A stretch of 64,000 nt of DNA, from contig NZ_JHYS01000011.1 of NCBI RefSeq assembly GCF_000688255.1, positions 48,169-112,168 on the forward strand. The letters run 5' to 3'. A model generated the notes under the pieces. That model searched no databases and was not told the DNA's origin. It saw only the letters and a program-made list of their open reading frames with translations. This DNA is from Simplicispira psychrophila DSM 11588. GTDB taxonomy: Bacteria; Pseudomonadota; Gammaproteobacteria; Burkholderiales; Burkholderiaceae_C. A program made the translations under genes and the position numbers. The stretch's first letter is position 1. The number at the start of each line of letters is the position of its first letter. Below are positions 27,971 to 35,807 of this stretch, in pieces.

Positions 27971-29980
27971 TTGAAACACCTCGCCACTACCTGGTTCAGC
28001 GGCCTGCGGGCCAAGTCCATGCTGGCTTTGGCGCTGGCATGTTTGCTGGCGCTGCTGCCGGCGGTTTTGATCGGCTGGCAGGTGCTCGATGGCGTGCGCA
28101 ACTACTTTGGCGAGAGTTACGCGCGCAACTACACCCAGCTCAAGCGGCAAAGCATCTTGGCGCCGGTGGCGCGGGAGTTGGCGCTGTCTTTGCGTCTGGC
28201 CGATTCGGTCGTGACCCGGCAATGGCTGCTGGACGAGGGCAATCCCGCCAAAAAAGCGCTGTTTTTTGAAGAGGCCGAGGGCTATCGCAAAGACTTTCGT
28301 GACCACGCCTATTTTTTGGTCAGCGCTGGCAGTCAGTATTTTTATTTCAATGACAACGCCAAGCCGTTCAGCAGTGAACCCCGCTACACGCTGAACCTGA
28401 GCCAGGAAAAAGACGCATGGTTTGCCAGCACCTTGAACCAAACCGAGAGCGACCACAACATCAATGTGAACCATGACGTGGAGCTGCAAACCACCAAGGT
28501 CTGGTTCAACGTCATCGTCCGCAGTGGCGAGCGCAAGATCGGCGTGGCCGGTGCCGGGCTAGATTTAAGTGGCTTCCTCAAAGACTTCATCACCACCAGC
28601 GACCCGGGTGTCACCCCCCTCATCCTGACCGCTGCCGGGGCCATTCAGGCCCACCCCAATCGCCAACTGATTGCCACCAACACGGCCGTCCAGCGGGCCG
28701 ACTTGGCGCAAACCCTGGCCGGACAATTGCCGGCGGGCGTGCAGCGCGATGCACTGGCTGCTGCCATGGCACAGGCAGTGGCCCAACCGGGCGAGGTCAG
28801 CAGCTTCCAGGCCACGCTGGATGGCAAAGCGCAGTTGCTGGCCCTGTCCTATATCCCGCAACTCCAATGGCACATTGTTACCGCTGTGGACCTGAAAGCA
28901 GCCCAAGTGATCGACCAAGGCTGGCTGCGCACCGTCATTGCCGCTTTGGTGGTGGTGCTGGGCGTGCTGCTGCTGGTGTTTGGTTACGCGGTCGAAAAAC
29001 TAGTGCTCAACCCGGTTCGCAAGCTGCAGCGCTCGGCATCGGCCATGGCGCAAGGGGACTTCAGCGTGTCCTTACCACCCGCCAGTCAGGATGAACTGGG
29101 CGACTTGAGTCGGGCTTTTGGCATCATGGCCAGCCAGATCCGCAGCAACACCGAACAGCTGGAGCATAAGGTGCAAGCTCGCACGCTTGACTTGGAAGAG
29201 GCCAACCGGGACATGCAGCGCGCGCACCAGCAAATCAACGACTCGATTGACTACGCCAGCCTGATCCAGCAAGCCACCTTACCGAGCCAGCAGCTGATGC
29301 AGGTGTTGGGCGCGCAGCAATTTGTGCTGTGGCGGCCACGCGATGTGGTCGGCGGTGATTTTTATGTGTTTCGTACAGAAGGACCGCGCTATCTATTGGG
29401 CGTGGTGGACTGCGCTGGGCACGGCGTTCCGGGGGCGCTGATGACGATGCTGGCGCGTTCGGCTTTGGACCATGCTATGGCGCATATCGGCATCACCGCG
29501 CCTGCTGCCCTCCTGAGCCACACCGATGCCACCATGCGCGCCATGTTGCAGCACAGCGAGTTGCCGCGCGCCATTGCTACCAGCATGGATGTCGGCTTGG
29601 CCTGCGTGGACCGCGAGGCCCGTACCCTGTGCTATGCCGGGGCCAAAATCAGTCTTTATTGGAGCGACGGCCAGACGGTGCACGAGGTCAAAGGTGGCCG
29701 CCGTGCGCTGGGTGATCGGCGCCAAGGCAACTACACCGATACGCAAGTGGAGATCCTGTCCGGCGCCACCTATTACCTGACGACCGATGGTTTCTTGGAC
29801 CAAGCCGGTGGTGAGCAGGGCTACGGCTTTGGTGACACCCGCTTCGCCCAGTTGCTGCTACAGCACGCCCGCTTACCGATGGAGCAACAGGCCAGCGCAC
29901 TTGACCAAGTGCTAGAAACTTACCGCGGCGACTATCCCCAGCGGGACGACATCACACTGCTATCCTTTCGCATAGCGTAA
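27971..29980 (+). CDS. siaA: SiaA-type membrane PP2C (SpoIIE) phosphatase with sensor and HAMP domains
   Basis: A 669-residue membrane protein that, in the Pseudomonas aeruginosa SiaABCD pathway, dephosphorylates the SiaC phosphoprotein in response to surface or surfactant cues. Layout: first span at residues about 14-36, a periplasmic dCache-like sensor (about 40-310), second span about 317-340, a HAMP domain beginning VEKLVLNPVRKLQRSASAMA, a short coiled coil (VQARTLDLEEANRDMQRAHQ), then a SpoIIE/PP2C domain with VVGGDFYVF, VDCAGHGVPGALMTML and the terminal RDDITLLSFRI. The acidic metal-binding residues of the phosphatase are all there. First of four genes siaABCD. Confidence 0.9.
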   Translation: MKHLATTWFSGLRAKSMLALALACLLALLPAVLIGWQVLDGVRNYFGESYARNYTQLKRQSILAPVARELALSLRLADSVVTRQWLLDEGNPAKKALFFEEAEGYRKDFRDHAYFLVSAGSQYFYFNDNAKPFSSEPRYTLNLSQEKDAWFASTLNQTESDHNINVNHDVELQTTKVWFNVIVRSGERKIGVAGAGLDLSGFLKDFITTSDPGVTPLILTAAGAIQAHPNRQLIATNTAVQRADLAQTLAGQLPAGVQRDALAAAMAQAVAQPGEVSSFQATLDGKAQLLALSYIPQLQWHIVTAVDLKAAQVIDQGWLRTVIAALVVVLGVLLLVFGYAVEKLVLNPVRKLQRSASAMAQGDFSVSLPPASQDELGDLSRAFGIMASQIRSNTEQLEHKVQARTLDLEEANRDMQRAHQQINDSIDYASLIQQATLPSQQLMQVLGAQQFVLWRPRDVVGGDFYVFRTEGPRYLLGVVDCAGHGVPGALMTMLARSALDHAMAHIGITAPAALLSHTDATMRAMLQHSELPRAIATSMDVGLACVDREARTLCYAGAKISLYWSDGQTVHEVKGGRRALGDRRQGNYTDTQVEILSGATYYLTTDGFLDQAGGEQGYGFGDTRFAQLLLQHARLPMEQQASALDQVLETYRGDYPQRDDITLLSFRIA

Positions 29981-30011
29981 AAATTGCCGCATCCTCCACA
30001 ACAGGACTCCC

Positions 30012-30569
30012 ATGCAAGACATCAACTTATTTGAGCTCCGGGCCCACTTCAACCGCAGCAATATCCTGCTGTGTTTTAACGGTCCGATCTCGCGCAGTCT
30101 GATTGAGGAAATCGGCAACGCCCTGAAAAATTACCTGCAGGCCGATCAAGCCCAGCCCAACGCGGCGATGGATGTATTTGCCGTGTATATCGAGATGACG
30201 CAAAACATCCGCCACTACGCCGTCGCCCATCACTACGACGAGCTCGATAGCTCAGCTACCGTGGTGGTGGCACGTGATGATGAACAGCATTACGTGGTGC
30301 AAGCAGGTAATTTGGTCGAACAAGTCGATGGCCAAGCCCTGATAGCACATGTCAACGCCCTCGCCAGCATGGACAAAACAGCGCTCAAAGCCGCCTATAA
30401 AACCCAGCTGCGCCAGCCGCGCAGCGAGTCCGCCCTCAGTGGTGCTGGCCTGGGCCTGATTGATATTGCGCGCAAATCGGTGCAACCCCTGAGCGCGACG
30501 CTGACCGCTGTGGGCGGTGGCCGCTGTTTTTTCAGTGTGCGCGCCGTAATTCAAAAAATACCTTCCTGA
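30012..30569 (+). CDS. siaB: SiaB-type kinase of the SiaABCD pathway
   Basis: A 185-residue cytoplasmic protein that in Pseudomonas phosphorylates SiaC, opposing SiaA. It begins MQDINLFELRAHFNRSNILL and contains IEMTQNIRHYAVAH, a HATPase-like N-box region, and a glycine-containing lid ALSGAGLGLIDIARKS, both consistent with the anti-sigma-like/SiaB family. It starts 31 bases after siaA and ends 7 bases before siaC. Identified by family look and by gene order; the pathway role is transferred from Pseudomonas. Confidence 0.85.
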   Translation: MQDINLFELRAHFNRSNILLCFNGPISRSLIEEIGNALKNYLQADQAQPNAAMDVFAVYIEMTQNIRHYAVAHHYDELDSSATVVVARDDEQHYVVQAGNLVEQVDGQALIAHVNALASMDKTALKAAYKTQLRQPRSESALSGAGLGLIDIARKSVQPLSATLTAVGGGRCFFSVRAVIQKIPS

Positions 30570-30576
30570 GCCCTCC

Positions 30577-30972
30577 ATGAGCGACACGAACCACACGAAC
30601 AACCTCACCATCGCGGGCAGCCAGTCCACGCCCAGCATCGCTGGCGACTGGGCGCTGGGCTTGCTGCGCATGCAGGGTGACTCTTACCCCGAGAATTCCT
30701 TTGAGTTTTTTGGCCCTATCATCGATTGGCTAGAGCGCTTTTTGCAGAAAACTTCCGCCCCTTTGCGCTTGGAGCTGCGGCTGGTGTATATGAACACCAG
30801 CTCCGTCAAGGCCATGATGGATATTTTTGACCTGCTCGAAGAGGCCCATCAACAGCACCGTCAGGTCTGCGTGGATTGGTATTACGACTCGCGCAATGAG
30901 CGGGTGATGAGTCTGGCGGACGAGTTCCGGGAGGATTGCAGCTTCTCGTTCCAGATTGCCGCCGATGCTTGA
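30577..30972 (+). CDS. siaC: SiaC-type phosphoprotein (DUF1987)
   Basis: A 131-residue cytoplasmic protein equivalent to P. aeruginosa SiaC, an anti-sigma-antagonist-like protein that activates the diguanylate cyclase SiaD when unphosphorylated. The core reads ENSFEFFGPIIDWLERFLQK then LVYMNTSSVKAMMDIFDLLE. The T/S cluster at residues 74-76 (NTSS) is in the position of the phosphorylated Thr of Pseudomonas SiaC. Its last eight bases overlap the siaD start, suggesting coupled, stoichiometric production with its target. Confidence 0.87.
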   Translation: MSDTNHTNNLTIAGSQSTPSIAGDWALGLLRMQGDSYPENSFEFFGPIIDWLERFLQKTSAPLRLELRLVYMNTSSVKAMMDIFDLLEEAHQQHRQVCVDWYYDSRNERVMSLADEFREDCSFSFQIAADA

Positions 30973-31771
30973 GCGCCCGCGCCTGGCGCAGGATGAGGAA
31001 GAGCTGATCGGCCAAATTCAGGCGCTGCTGGCCGACCCGGCGCACCAGGGCAACCCGCTGCGCGAGCCCTTGGCGTATTTGCTCGGCTGCAACCAGGTGC
31101 ACCAGGCGCAACTGCGCCGCTTGATCCGCATTTCTGACGGCTACCAGTGCCTTTCGCGCCGCCACCACGAGAGCTTGGAGAGCCAGTACGACCGGCAATT
31201 GCACCGTCTGGAAAAACTGGCGCGTATCTCTGACCGCTACCAGAACAGCCTGCGTGAGTTGAGTGAAACACTGAAACAAGCCTCGCTGCACGATCCCTTG
31301 ACCGGCTTGGGCAATCGCCGCTTTCTGATGGACCAGTTGACGCAGGAAACCGAGCGTGCCAACCGCAAAGGGGCGCCGTACACGCTGGGGATTTTGGATG
31401 TAGATTGGTTCAAAACCATCAATGACCGGTTCGGCCATGAAGCGGGCGATATTGCCTTGTGCGCCATTGCCCGCGCCATGGCCAATGCACTGCGGGAATA
31501 CGATGTGTGTGGCCGCTGGGGCGGCGAAGAATTCTTGATCGTGCTGCCAGAAACGCCGATGGATTTCGCGCTCCAGATCGCGCAGCGGGTCTGCCAGGAC
31601 ATCAAAGCCATTCGCCTGGACTTCCTGGAGGCCAGCATCTCGGCCAGCCTGGGCTTGAGCATTTACCGCCTCGGCGAACATTTTTCAGAAACCTTGAACC
31701 GGGCCGATGCGGCCTTGCTGCAGGCCAAAGCCAATGGCCGGGACCGAATTGAAGGGCCGCTGGGGGCGTAA
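30965..31771 (+). CDS. siaD: SiaD-type diguanylate cyclase
   Basis: Makes c-di-GMP from two GTP. ATG at 30965 overlaps siaC, giving 268 residues. The N-terminal half is helical/coiled-coil (residues about 1-105, e.g. ESLESQYDRQLHRLEKLARI), serving as the SiaC docking and dimerisation stalk in the family. The GGDEF domain (about 106-265) opens with HDPLTGLGNRRFLMDQL, has active site RWGGEEF, and an RxxD product-inhibition site (REYD) exactly five residues before it. All cyclase features are intact. It is the output of the siaABCD switch, which in Pseudomonas promotes aggregation and biofilm. Confidence 0.92.
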   Translation: MLERPRLAQDEEELIGQIQALLADPAHQGNPLREPLAYLLGCNQVHQAQLRRLIRISDGYQCLSRRHHESLESQYDRQLHRLEKLARISDRYQNSLRELSETLKQASLHDPLTGLGNRRFLMDQLTQETERANRKGAPYTLGILDVDWFKTINDRFGHEAGDIALCAIARAMANALREYDVCGRWGGEEFLIVLPETPMDFALQIAQRVCQDIKAIRLDFLEASISASLGLSIYRLGEHFSETLNRADAALLQAKANGRDRIEGPLGA

Positions 31772-31833
31772 TGGGCCGCTGCATACCCTGGCACTGGCCA
31801 TGCGCCGGCAGAGGTGCAGCCGCTAAAAGCTAT

Positions 31834-31884
31834 AATTTCAATAGCTAAAAGCGCTTGTTGCCTGTGCGCTACGGCACTAAAACA
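31834..31884 (+). repeat. Short dispersed repeat at the siaD-rsfS boundary
   Basis: AATTTCAATAGCTAAAAGCG then CTTGTTGCCTGTGCGCTACGG. Same core as other copies (AATAGCT...AGCGCTTGT...GCGCTA). It sits exactly where the sia genes end and the conserved rsfS-rlmH-maf-rng run begins. Confidence 0.65.
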
Positions 31885-32000
31885 CCTCTATTGCTGTGAG
31901 CGCCTGCGCGCAACACCCTTTCGCGCCCTGCACACCGTTACGCACCGTGATCCGTATTGCGCGCTATATTGACTCTTATTACTTTCCATACCACTGCCTG

Positions 32001-32855
32001 ATGACCACCAACTCCAAAACGGAATCCACCGCTAAAAAAGACGTCTCTAAACTCCAGCGCGCCATCGTCGATGGCCTGGAAGACATCAAGGCCCAAGACA
32101 TTCAGGTCTTTGATACCGAGCACCTGACTGCCCTGTTTGAGCGCGTCATTGTGGCCTCGGGTACCTCCAATCGCCAGACCAAGGCCATCGCCGCCAGCGT
32201 GCGCGACAAGGTGCGCGAAGCGGGCTTTCCCAAGCCCCGCATCGAGGGTGAAGAAAACGGCGAATGGATCATCGTCGACTGCGGTGCCGCTGTGGCGCAC
32301 ATCATGCAGCCCACCATCCGCCAGTACTACCGCTTGGAAGAGCTGTGGGGCGACACGCCGGTGCGCATGAAAATTGGTGCCCCCAAGCCCGCAGCGCCCG
32401 CTGCCGCCAAGGTGCCGGTCAAAACCGCTGCCCGCCGCGCCGCCAAGGCTGAGGCTGAATCTGCTGCGATGTCGGATACGCCAACCGCACCGAAAAAAGC
32501 CGCAGCCGCGCAGAAGACCGTTGCCGCCAAGAAGCCGGCCGCCCGCAAGACCACCAGCCGCGCGCCGGTCGATGTGGCGCCTACCACTGCACCGGCCGCT
32601 AAAAAATCGGCCGCGCGCAAGACCCCTAGCGCTGTGCCTGCAGCCAAAACTGCAGCTAAGGCACCGGCCAAAACAGCTGCAAAAACTGCAGTGAAAACGC
32701 CCAGCAAAACGCCTATCAAGACCGTTGTCGTCAAGCCGCGTGCTGAAAAAGTGCCTGCTAAAAAGACCACAGTGCGCGCACCCGCCAAGACGGGCGCCAA
32801 AGCTGCTCCGGCTAAAACGACGGCGCGCAAGCCTGCCGCTGGGCGCAAACCTTAA
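32001..32855 (+). CDS. rsfS: Ribosome silencing factor RsfS with long Lys/Ala/Pro-rich C-terminal tail
   Basis: RsfS binds ribosomal protein L14 and blocks subunit joining under starvation. ATG at 32001 (MTTNSKTESTAKKDVSKLQR) gives 284 residues. Residues about 15-124 are a complete RsfS domain: VDGLEDIKAQDIQVFDTEHL, FERVIVASGTSNRQTKAIAA, GEENGEWIIVDCGAAVAHIM and YYRLEELWGD. Residues about 126-284 are a low-complexity tail of Ala, Lys, Pro, Thr and Arg (AAKTAAKAPAKTAAKTAVKT is one 20-residue piece), resembling histone H1-like or AlgP tails. E. coli RsfS is only about 105 residues. The frame is clean to the stop, 12 bases before rlmH. The domain call is firm; the tail's role (RNA or DNA binding) is inferred from its charge. 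Confidence 0.93.
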   Translation: MTTNSKTESTAKKDVSKLQRAIVDGLEDIKAQDIQVFDTEHLTALFERVIVASGTSNRQTKAIAASVRDKVREAGFPKPRIEGEENGEWIIVDCGAAVAHIMQPTIRQYYRLEELWGDTPVRMKIGAPKPAAPAAAKVPVKTAARRAAKAEAESAAMSDTPTAPKKAAAAQKTVAAKKPAARKTTSRAPVDVAPTTAPAAKKSAARKTPSAVPAAKTAAKAPAKTAAKTAVKTPSKTPIKTVVVKPRAEKVPAKKTTVRAPAKTGAKAAPAKTTARKPAAGRKP

Positions 32856-32867
32856 AGGACGGCGGCG

Positions 32868-33335
32868 ATGCGTTTGTGGATCGTCGCCGTCGGTCAGCGC
32901 GTGCCGGACTGGGCGCAAACTGCCTATGACGACTACGCCAAGCGCTTTCCGCACGAAATCAAGGTCGAGCTGAAAGCTGTTAAAACCGAGCCGCGTGGCT
33001 CTAAAACGGTAGAGACGCTTTACGCTGCCGAGCGCGAGCGCATTGAAGCCGCCATTCCCCGCGGCACGCGCGTGGTGGTGCTCGACGAGCGGGGCACCAG
33101 TCTGACCACCAAGGCGCTGGCCCAGCGGCTGCAAGGCTGGCAGCTCAGTGGTGACGACGTAGCGCTGGTGATTGGCGGGCCCGATGGGCTTGATCCGGCT
33201 TTTCGCCAGGCGGCGCACGAGCGCATTCGCCTGTCAGACCTGACTCTGCCGCACGCCATGGTGCGCGTGCTGCTGATCGAGCAGCTCTACCGCGCCTGGT
33301 CGGTCAACGCCGGCCACCCGTACCACCGCGAATAG
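32868..33335 (+). CDS. rlmH: 23S rRNA pseudouridine-1915 N3-methyltransferase RlmH
   Basis: SPOUT-class methyltransferase that modifies pseudouridine 1915 in helix 69 of 23S rRNA. 155 residues, normal size. Start [20 protein letters not shown], the conserved [19 protein letters not shown], the SAM-binding knot [16 protein letters not shown], and the C-terminal [20 protein letters not shown] with YHRE are all intact. Co-directional with rsfS 12 bases upstream. Confidence 0.97.
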   Translation: MRLWIVAVGQRVPDWAQTAYDDYAKRFPHEIKVELKAVKTEPRGSKTVETLYAAERERIEAAIPRGTRVVVLDERGTSLTTKALAQRLQGWQLSGDDVALVIGGPDGLDPAFRQAAHERIRLSDLTLPHAMVRVLLIEQLYRAWSVNAGHPYHRE

Positions 33336-33336
33336 G

Positions 33337-33359
33337 AGATGGGGCACTGTGCTCCATCT
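33337..33359 (+). terminator. Hairpin just after rlmH
   Basis: AGATGGGGCA (33337-33346) pairs with TGCTCCATCT (33350-33359) apart from one mismatch. It begins at the rlmH stop and runs directly into the GTAGGTCGGG-type repeat. No U-tract, so its role as a terminator is uncertain. Confidence 0.45.
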
Positions 33360-33452
33360 GTAGGTCGGGTTAGCCCAACGGGCGTAACCCGACATCTTTT
33401 GGATGGATGCACGGGGAAATATCGGGTTACGCTGCGCTAACCCGACCTACAG
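33359..33452. repeat. Inverted pair of GTAGGTCGGGTTAGC-type repeats
   Basis: Copy one at 33359-33394 (TGTAGGTCGGGTTAGCCCAA then CGGGCGTAACCCGACA) and an inverted copy at 33421-33452 (ATCGGGTTACGCTGCGCTAA then CCCGACCTACAGG), about 26 bases apart. The two arms can pair to make a long hairpin between rlmH and maf, and each arm also folds on itself. The arrangement is like a REP/BIME pair. Confidence 0.75.
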
Positions 33453-33476
33453 GTTTGTATTCACCCTTATTTGCCC

Positions 33477-34115
33477 ATGCCTGAATTGATCTACCTCGCC
33501 TCGCAAAGCCCACGCCGCAGCCAGTTGCTCGACCAACTCGGCGTGCGCCATGAAATTTTGGTGCCCGATGCGGACGAGGCCGAAGAAGTCGAAGCACTAG
33601 AAGCCCTGCTGCCAGGCGAGTCGCCCAGTGCTTATGTGCAGCGCGTTACCGGCCTGAAGCTCGACGCCGCAGTGCTGCGCCGTGCGCGCCGAGGCTTGCC
33701 CGAAGCACCGATTTTGTGCGCTGACACCACGGTGGCGCGTGGGCGGGTGATTTACGGCAAGCCGCTGGATGCGCAAGATGCCGTGCGCCTGTTGTCTGAG
33801 CTTGGCGGTCAAACGCACCGCGTGCTGACGGCGCTGGCGCTGCAGGTGCCGGTGGCTGGATCGGACTCTGGCGTCTGTGGCACGCGCCGACTCACCGCGC
33901 TGTCGGTGTCACGAGTCACTTTTGCCGACGTGTCACCAGCGCAGATTGACGCCTACGTCGCTACCGGCGAGCCGATGGGCAAGGCCGGGGCTTATGGCAT
34001 CCAGGGACAGGCGGCGGCGCATATCCGTCAGATCAGTGGCAGCTATTCGGCCATCATGGGCCTGCCTTTGTACGAGGCCGCGCAACTGCTGCGTGCTGCC
34101 GGCTTTGCCGTTTGA
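33477..34115 (+). CDS. maf: Maf-like nucleotide pyrophosphatase
   Basis: Hydrolyses non-canonical or selected nucleoside triphosphates to monophosphates. ATG at 33477 (MPELIYLASQSPRRSQLLDQ) gives 212 residues. The substrate-binding SQSPRR, the catalytic ADTTVARGRVIYGKP and the late GAYGIQGQAAAHIRQISGSY blocks are all there. The Maf subfamily (dTTP/UTP or m7GTP type) is not settled from sequence. It lies between rlmH and rng in the usual order. Confidence 0.93.
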   Translation: MPELIYLASQSPRRSQLLDQLGVRHEILVPDADEAEEVEALEALLPGESPSAYVQRVTGLKLDAAVLRRARRGLPEAPILCADTTVARGRVIYGKPLDAQDAVRLLSELGGQTHRVLTALALQVPVAGSDSGVCGTRRLTALSVSRVTFADVSPAQIDAYVATGEPMGKAGAYGIQGQAAAHIRQISGSYSAIMGLPLYEAAQLLRAAGFAV

Positions 34116-34155
34116 CAGTGCCTCATTTCCGTTTTCTGCTTTGACTGCCTGCCCC

Positions 34156-35643
34156 ATGCAACAAGACATTCTGATCAATTGGTCACCCCAAGAAACCCGC
34201 GTCGCGGTGGTCGAAAACGGCGCAGTGCAAGAGATGCACATTGAGCGCACCCTGGAGCGTGGGCTGGTGGGCAACGTCTATCTGGGCAAGGTGGTGCGCG
34301 TGCTGCCGGGCATGCAATCGGCCTTCATTGACATTGGCCTGGAGCGCGCCGCCTTTTTGCACGTCGCTGACGTGTGGCAGCGCCAAGAAGGGGGTGAGGC
34401 GCCAATGTTTGCGCGCAAGGGCGAGCCGCAGGTGCCGATTGAAAAACAGGTGTTTGAAGGCCAGGCGCTGATGGTGCAGGTCATCAAGGACCCAATGGGC
34501 AGCAAAGGCGCGCGCCTATCGACGCAAATCAGTATTGCTGGGCGGCTACTGGTGTTTTTGCCGCAGGACGACCACGTGGGTGTGTCGCAAAAAATTCCGC
34601 TGGCCGAGCGCGATGCGTTGCGCGCCCGCTTGCAGGCGCTGGTGGGTACGAAACAATCGGGCGGCGGTGGCGGCTTTATTTTGCGCACCAATGGCGAAGA
34701 ATCGACCGACGCCGAGTTGGCCGAGGACATTGCCTACCTGCGCAAAGCCTGGGCGCGCACCAAGGAGGCGTCGCTGCGTTTGCCACCGACCTCGCTGCTG
34801 CACCAAGACTTGAGCTTACTGCAACGCGTGCTGCGCGATCTGGTGGGGGAGCAGACCAGCAGTATCCGCATCGATTCGCACGAGCAATTTGCCGTACTCC
34901 GGGCGTTTGGACGCGAATTCATGCCGGCTGCCGAGGCGCGCTTGCAGCACTACAAAGGCGAGCGGCCGATTTTTGACCTGTATTCCATCGACGAGGACAT
35001 TGCCCGCGCGTTGGGCCGGCGGGTGGATTTGAAGTCCGGTGGCTACGTCATCATCGACCAGACCGAAGCCCTGACCACGGTGGACGTGAACACCGGCGGC
35101 TTTGTCGGCGCGCGCAATTTTAACGAGACCATCTTCAAGACCAATCTGGAAGCGGCTGGTGCCATTGCACGCCAGCTGCGCCTACGCAACCTGGGCGGCA
35201 TCATCATTGCCGACTTCATCGACATGGCGCAGGCAGAGCACCAAGAGGCGGTGCTGGCCGAGTTTCGCAAGCAACTAGCGCGCGACCGGGTGAAAACCAC
35301 TTCGGGCGGGTTCTCGCCACTGGGCTTGGTGGAGATGACGCGCAAGCGCACGCGCGAATCGCTGGCGCACATGCTGTGCGAGCCGTGCAGCGCCTGCCAG
35401 GGGCGCGGTGCGCTGAAAACGGCGCGCAGCGTGGCCTACGACATCCTGCGCGAAATTTTGCGCGAGGCGCGCCAGTTCCACCCGCGCGAGTTCCGTGTCG
35501 TTGCTGCACCGCAGGTGGTTGAGCTGCTGCTGGACGAAGAAAGCCCGCACCTGGCCGGCCTGAGCGACTTCATCGGCAAGCCGATTTCATTGCAGGCCGA
35601 GAGTGCCATGGGGCAGGAGCAGTACGACATCGTGCTGCTGTAA
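34156..35643 (+). CDS. rng: Ribonuclease G
   Basis: Endoribonuclease of the RNase E/G family that matures 16S rRNA 5' ends and degrades mRNA. ATG at 34156 (MQQDILINWSPQETRVAVVE) gives 495 residues, matching RNase G, without the long RNase E C-terminal half. S1 domain YLGKVVRVLPGMQSAFIDIG, DNase I-like site VDVNTGGFVGARNFNETIFK and TNLEAAGAIARQLRLRNLGG with DFIDM carry the catalytic Asp residues. The zinc-link CEPCSACQG is present. Upstream in-frame sequence overlaps maf and is not used. Confidence 0.96.
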   Translation: MQQDILINWSPQETRVAVVENGAVQEMHIERTLERGLVGNVYLGKVVRVLPGMQSAFIDIGLERAAFLHVADVWQRQEGGEAPMFARKGEPQVPIEKQVFEGQALMVQVIKDPMGSKGARLSTQISIAGRLLVFLPQDDHVGVSQKIPLAERDALRARLQALVGTKQSGGGGGFILRTNGEESTDAELAEDIAYLRKAWARTKEASLRLPPTSLLHQDLSLLQRVLRDLVGEQTSSIRIDSHEQFAVLRAFGREFMPAAEARLQHYKGERPIFDLYSIDEDIARALGRRVDLKSGGYVIIDQTEALTTVDVNTGGFVGARNFNETIFKTNLEAAGAIARQLRLRNLGGIIIADFIDMAQAEHQEAVLAEFRKQLARDRVKTTSGGFSPLGLVEMTRKRTRESLAHMLCEPCSACQGRGALKTARSVAYDILREILREARQFHPREFRVVAAPQVVELLLDEESPHLAGLSDFIGKPISLQAESAMGQEQYDIVLL

Positions 35644-35671
35644 GTGCTCCATGGGGTCAGCACAGGTCATC

Positions 35672-35767
35672 AAAAAAGTGAGCTGCTAGCGCAGGTTCTT
35701 CAAGGCTTTCAAGCTTTAAACAAACGCAAGTCCATTGATTGCGTGCGCTGATAGCTATTATTTTTGA
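35672..35767. repeat. Dispersed repeat, full long form with inverted ends
   Basis: 96 bases bounded by AAAAAAGTGAGCTGCTAGCG and, inverted, GCGCTGATAGCTATTATTTT. Same ends and size as the copy at 10077. It fills most of the 164-base gap between the convergent rng and aminotransferase genes. Confidence 0.75.
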
Positions 35768-35807
35768 TATGCAGAGAACCGCAGACGCCTAGAACAGGCG
35801 TCCGATC

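Noticed and set aside
24854..33335. Possible genomic island spanning the sia genes
   Set aside because: No tRNA, integrase or attachment repeats; flanking genes are core and composition does not change clearly. Only the local replacement of the expected nadD remains as a finding.
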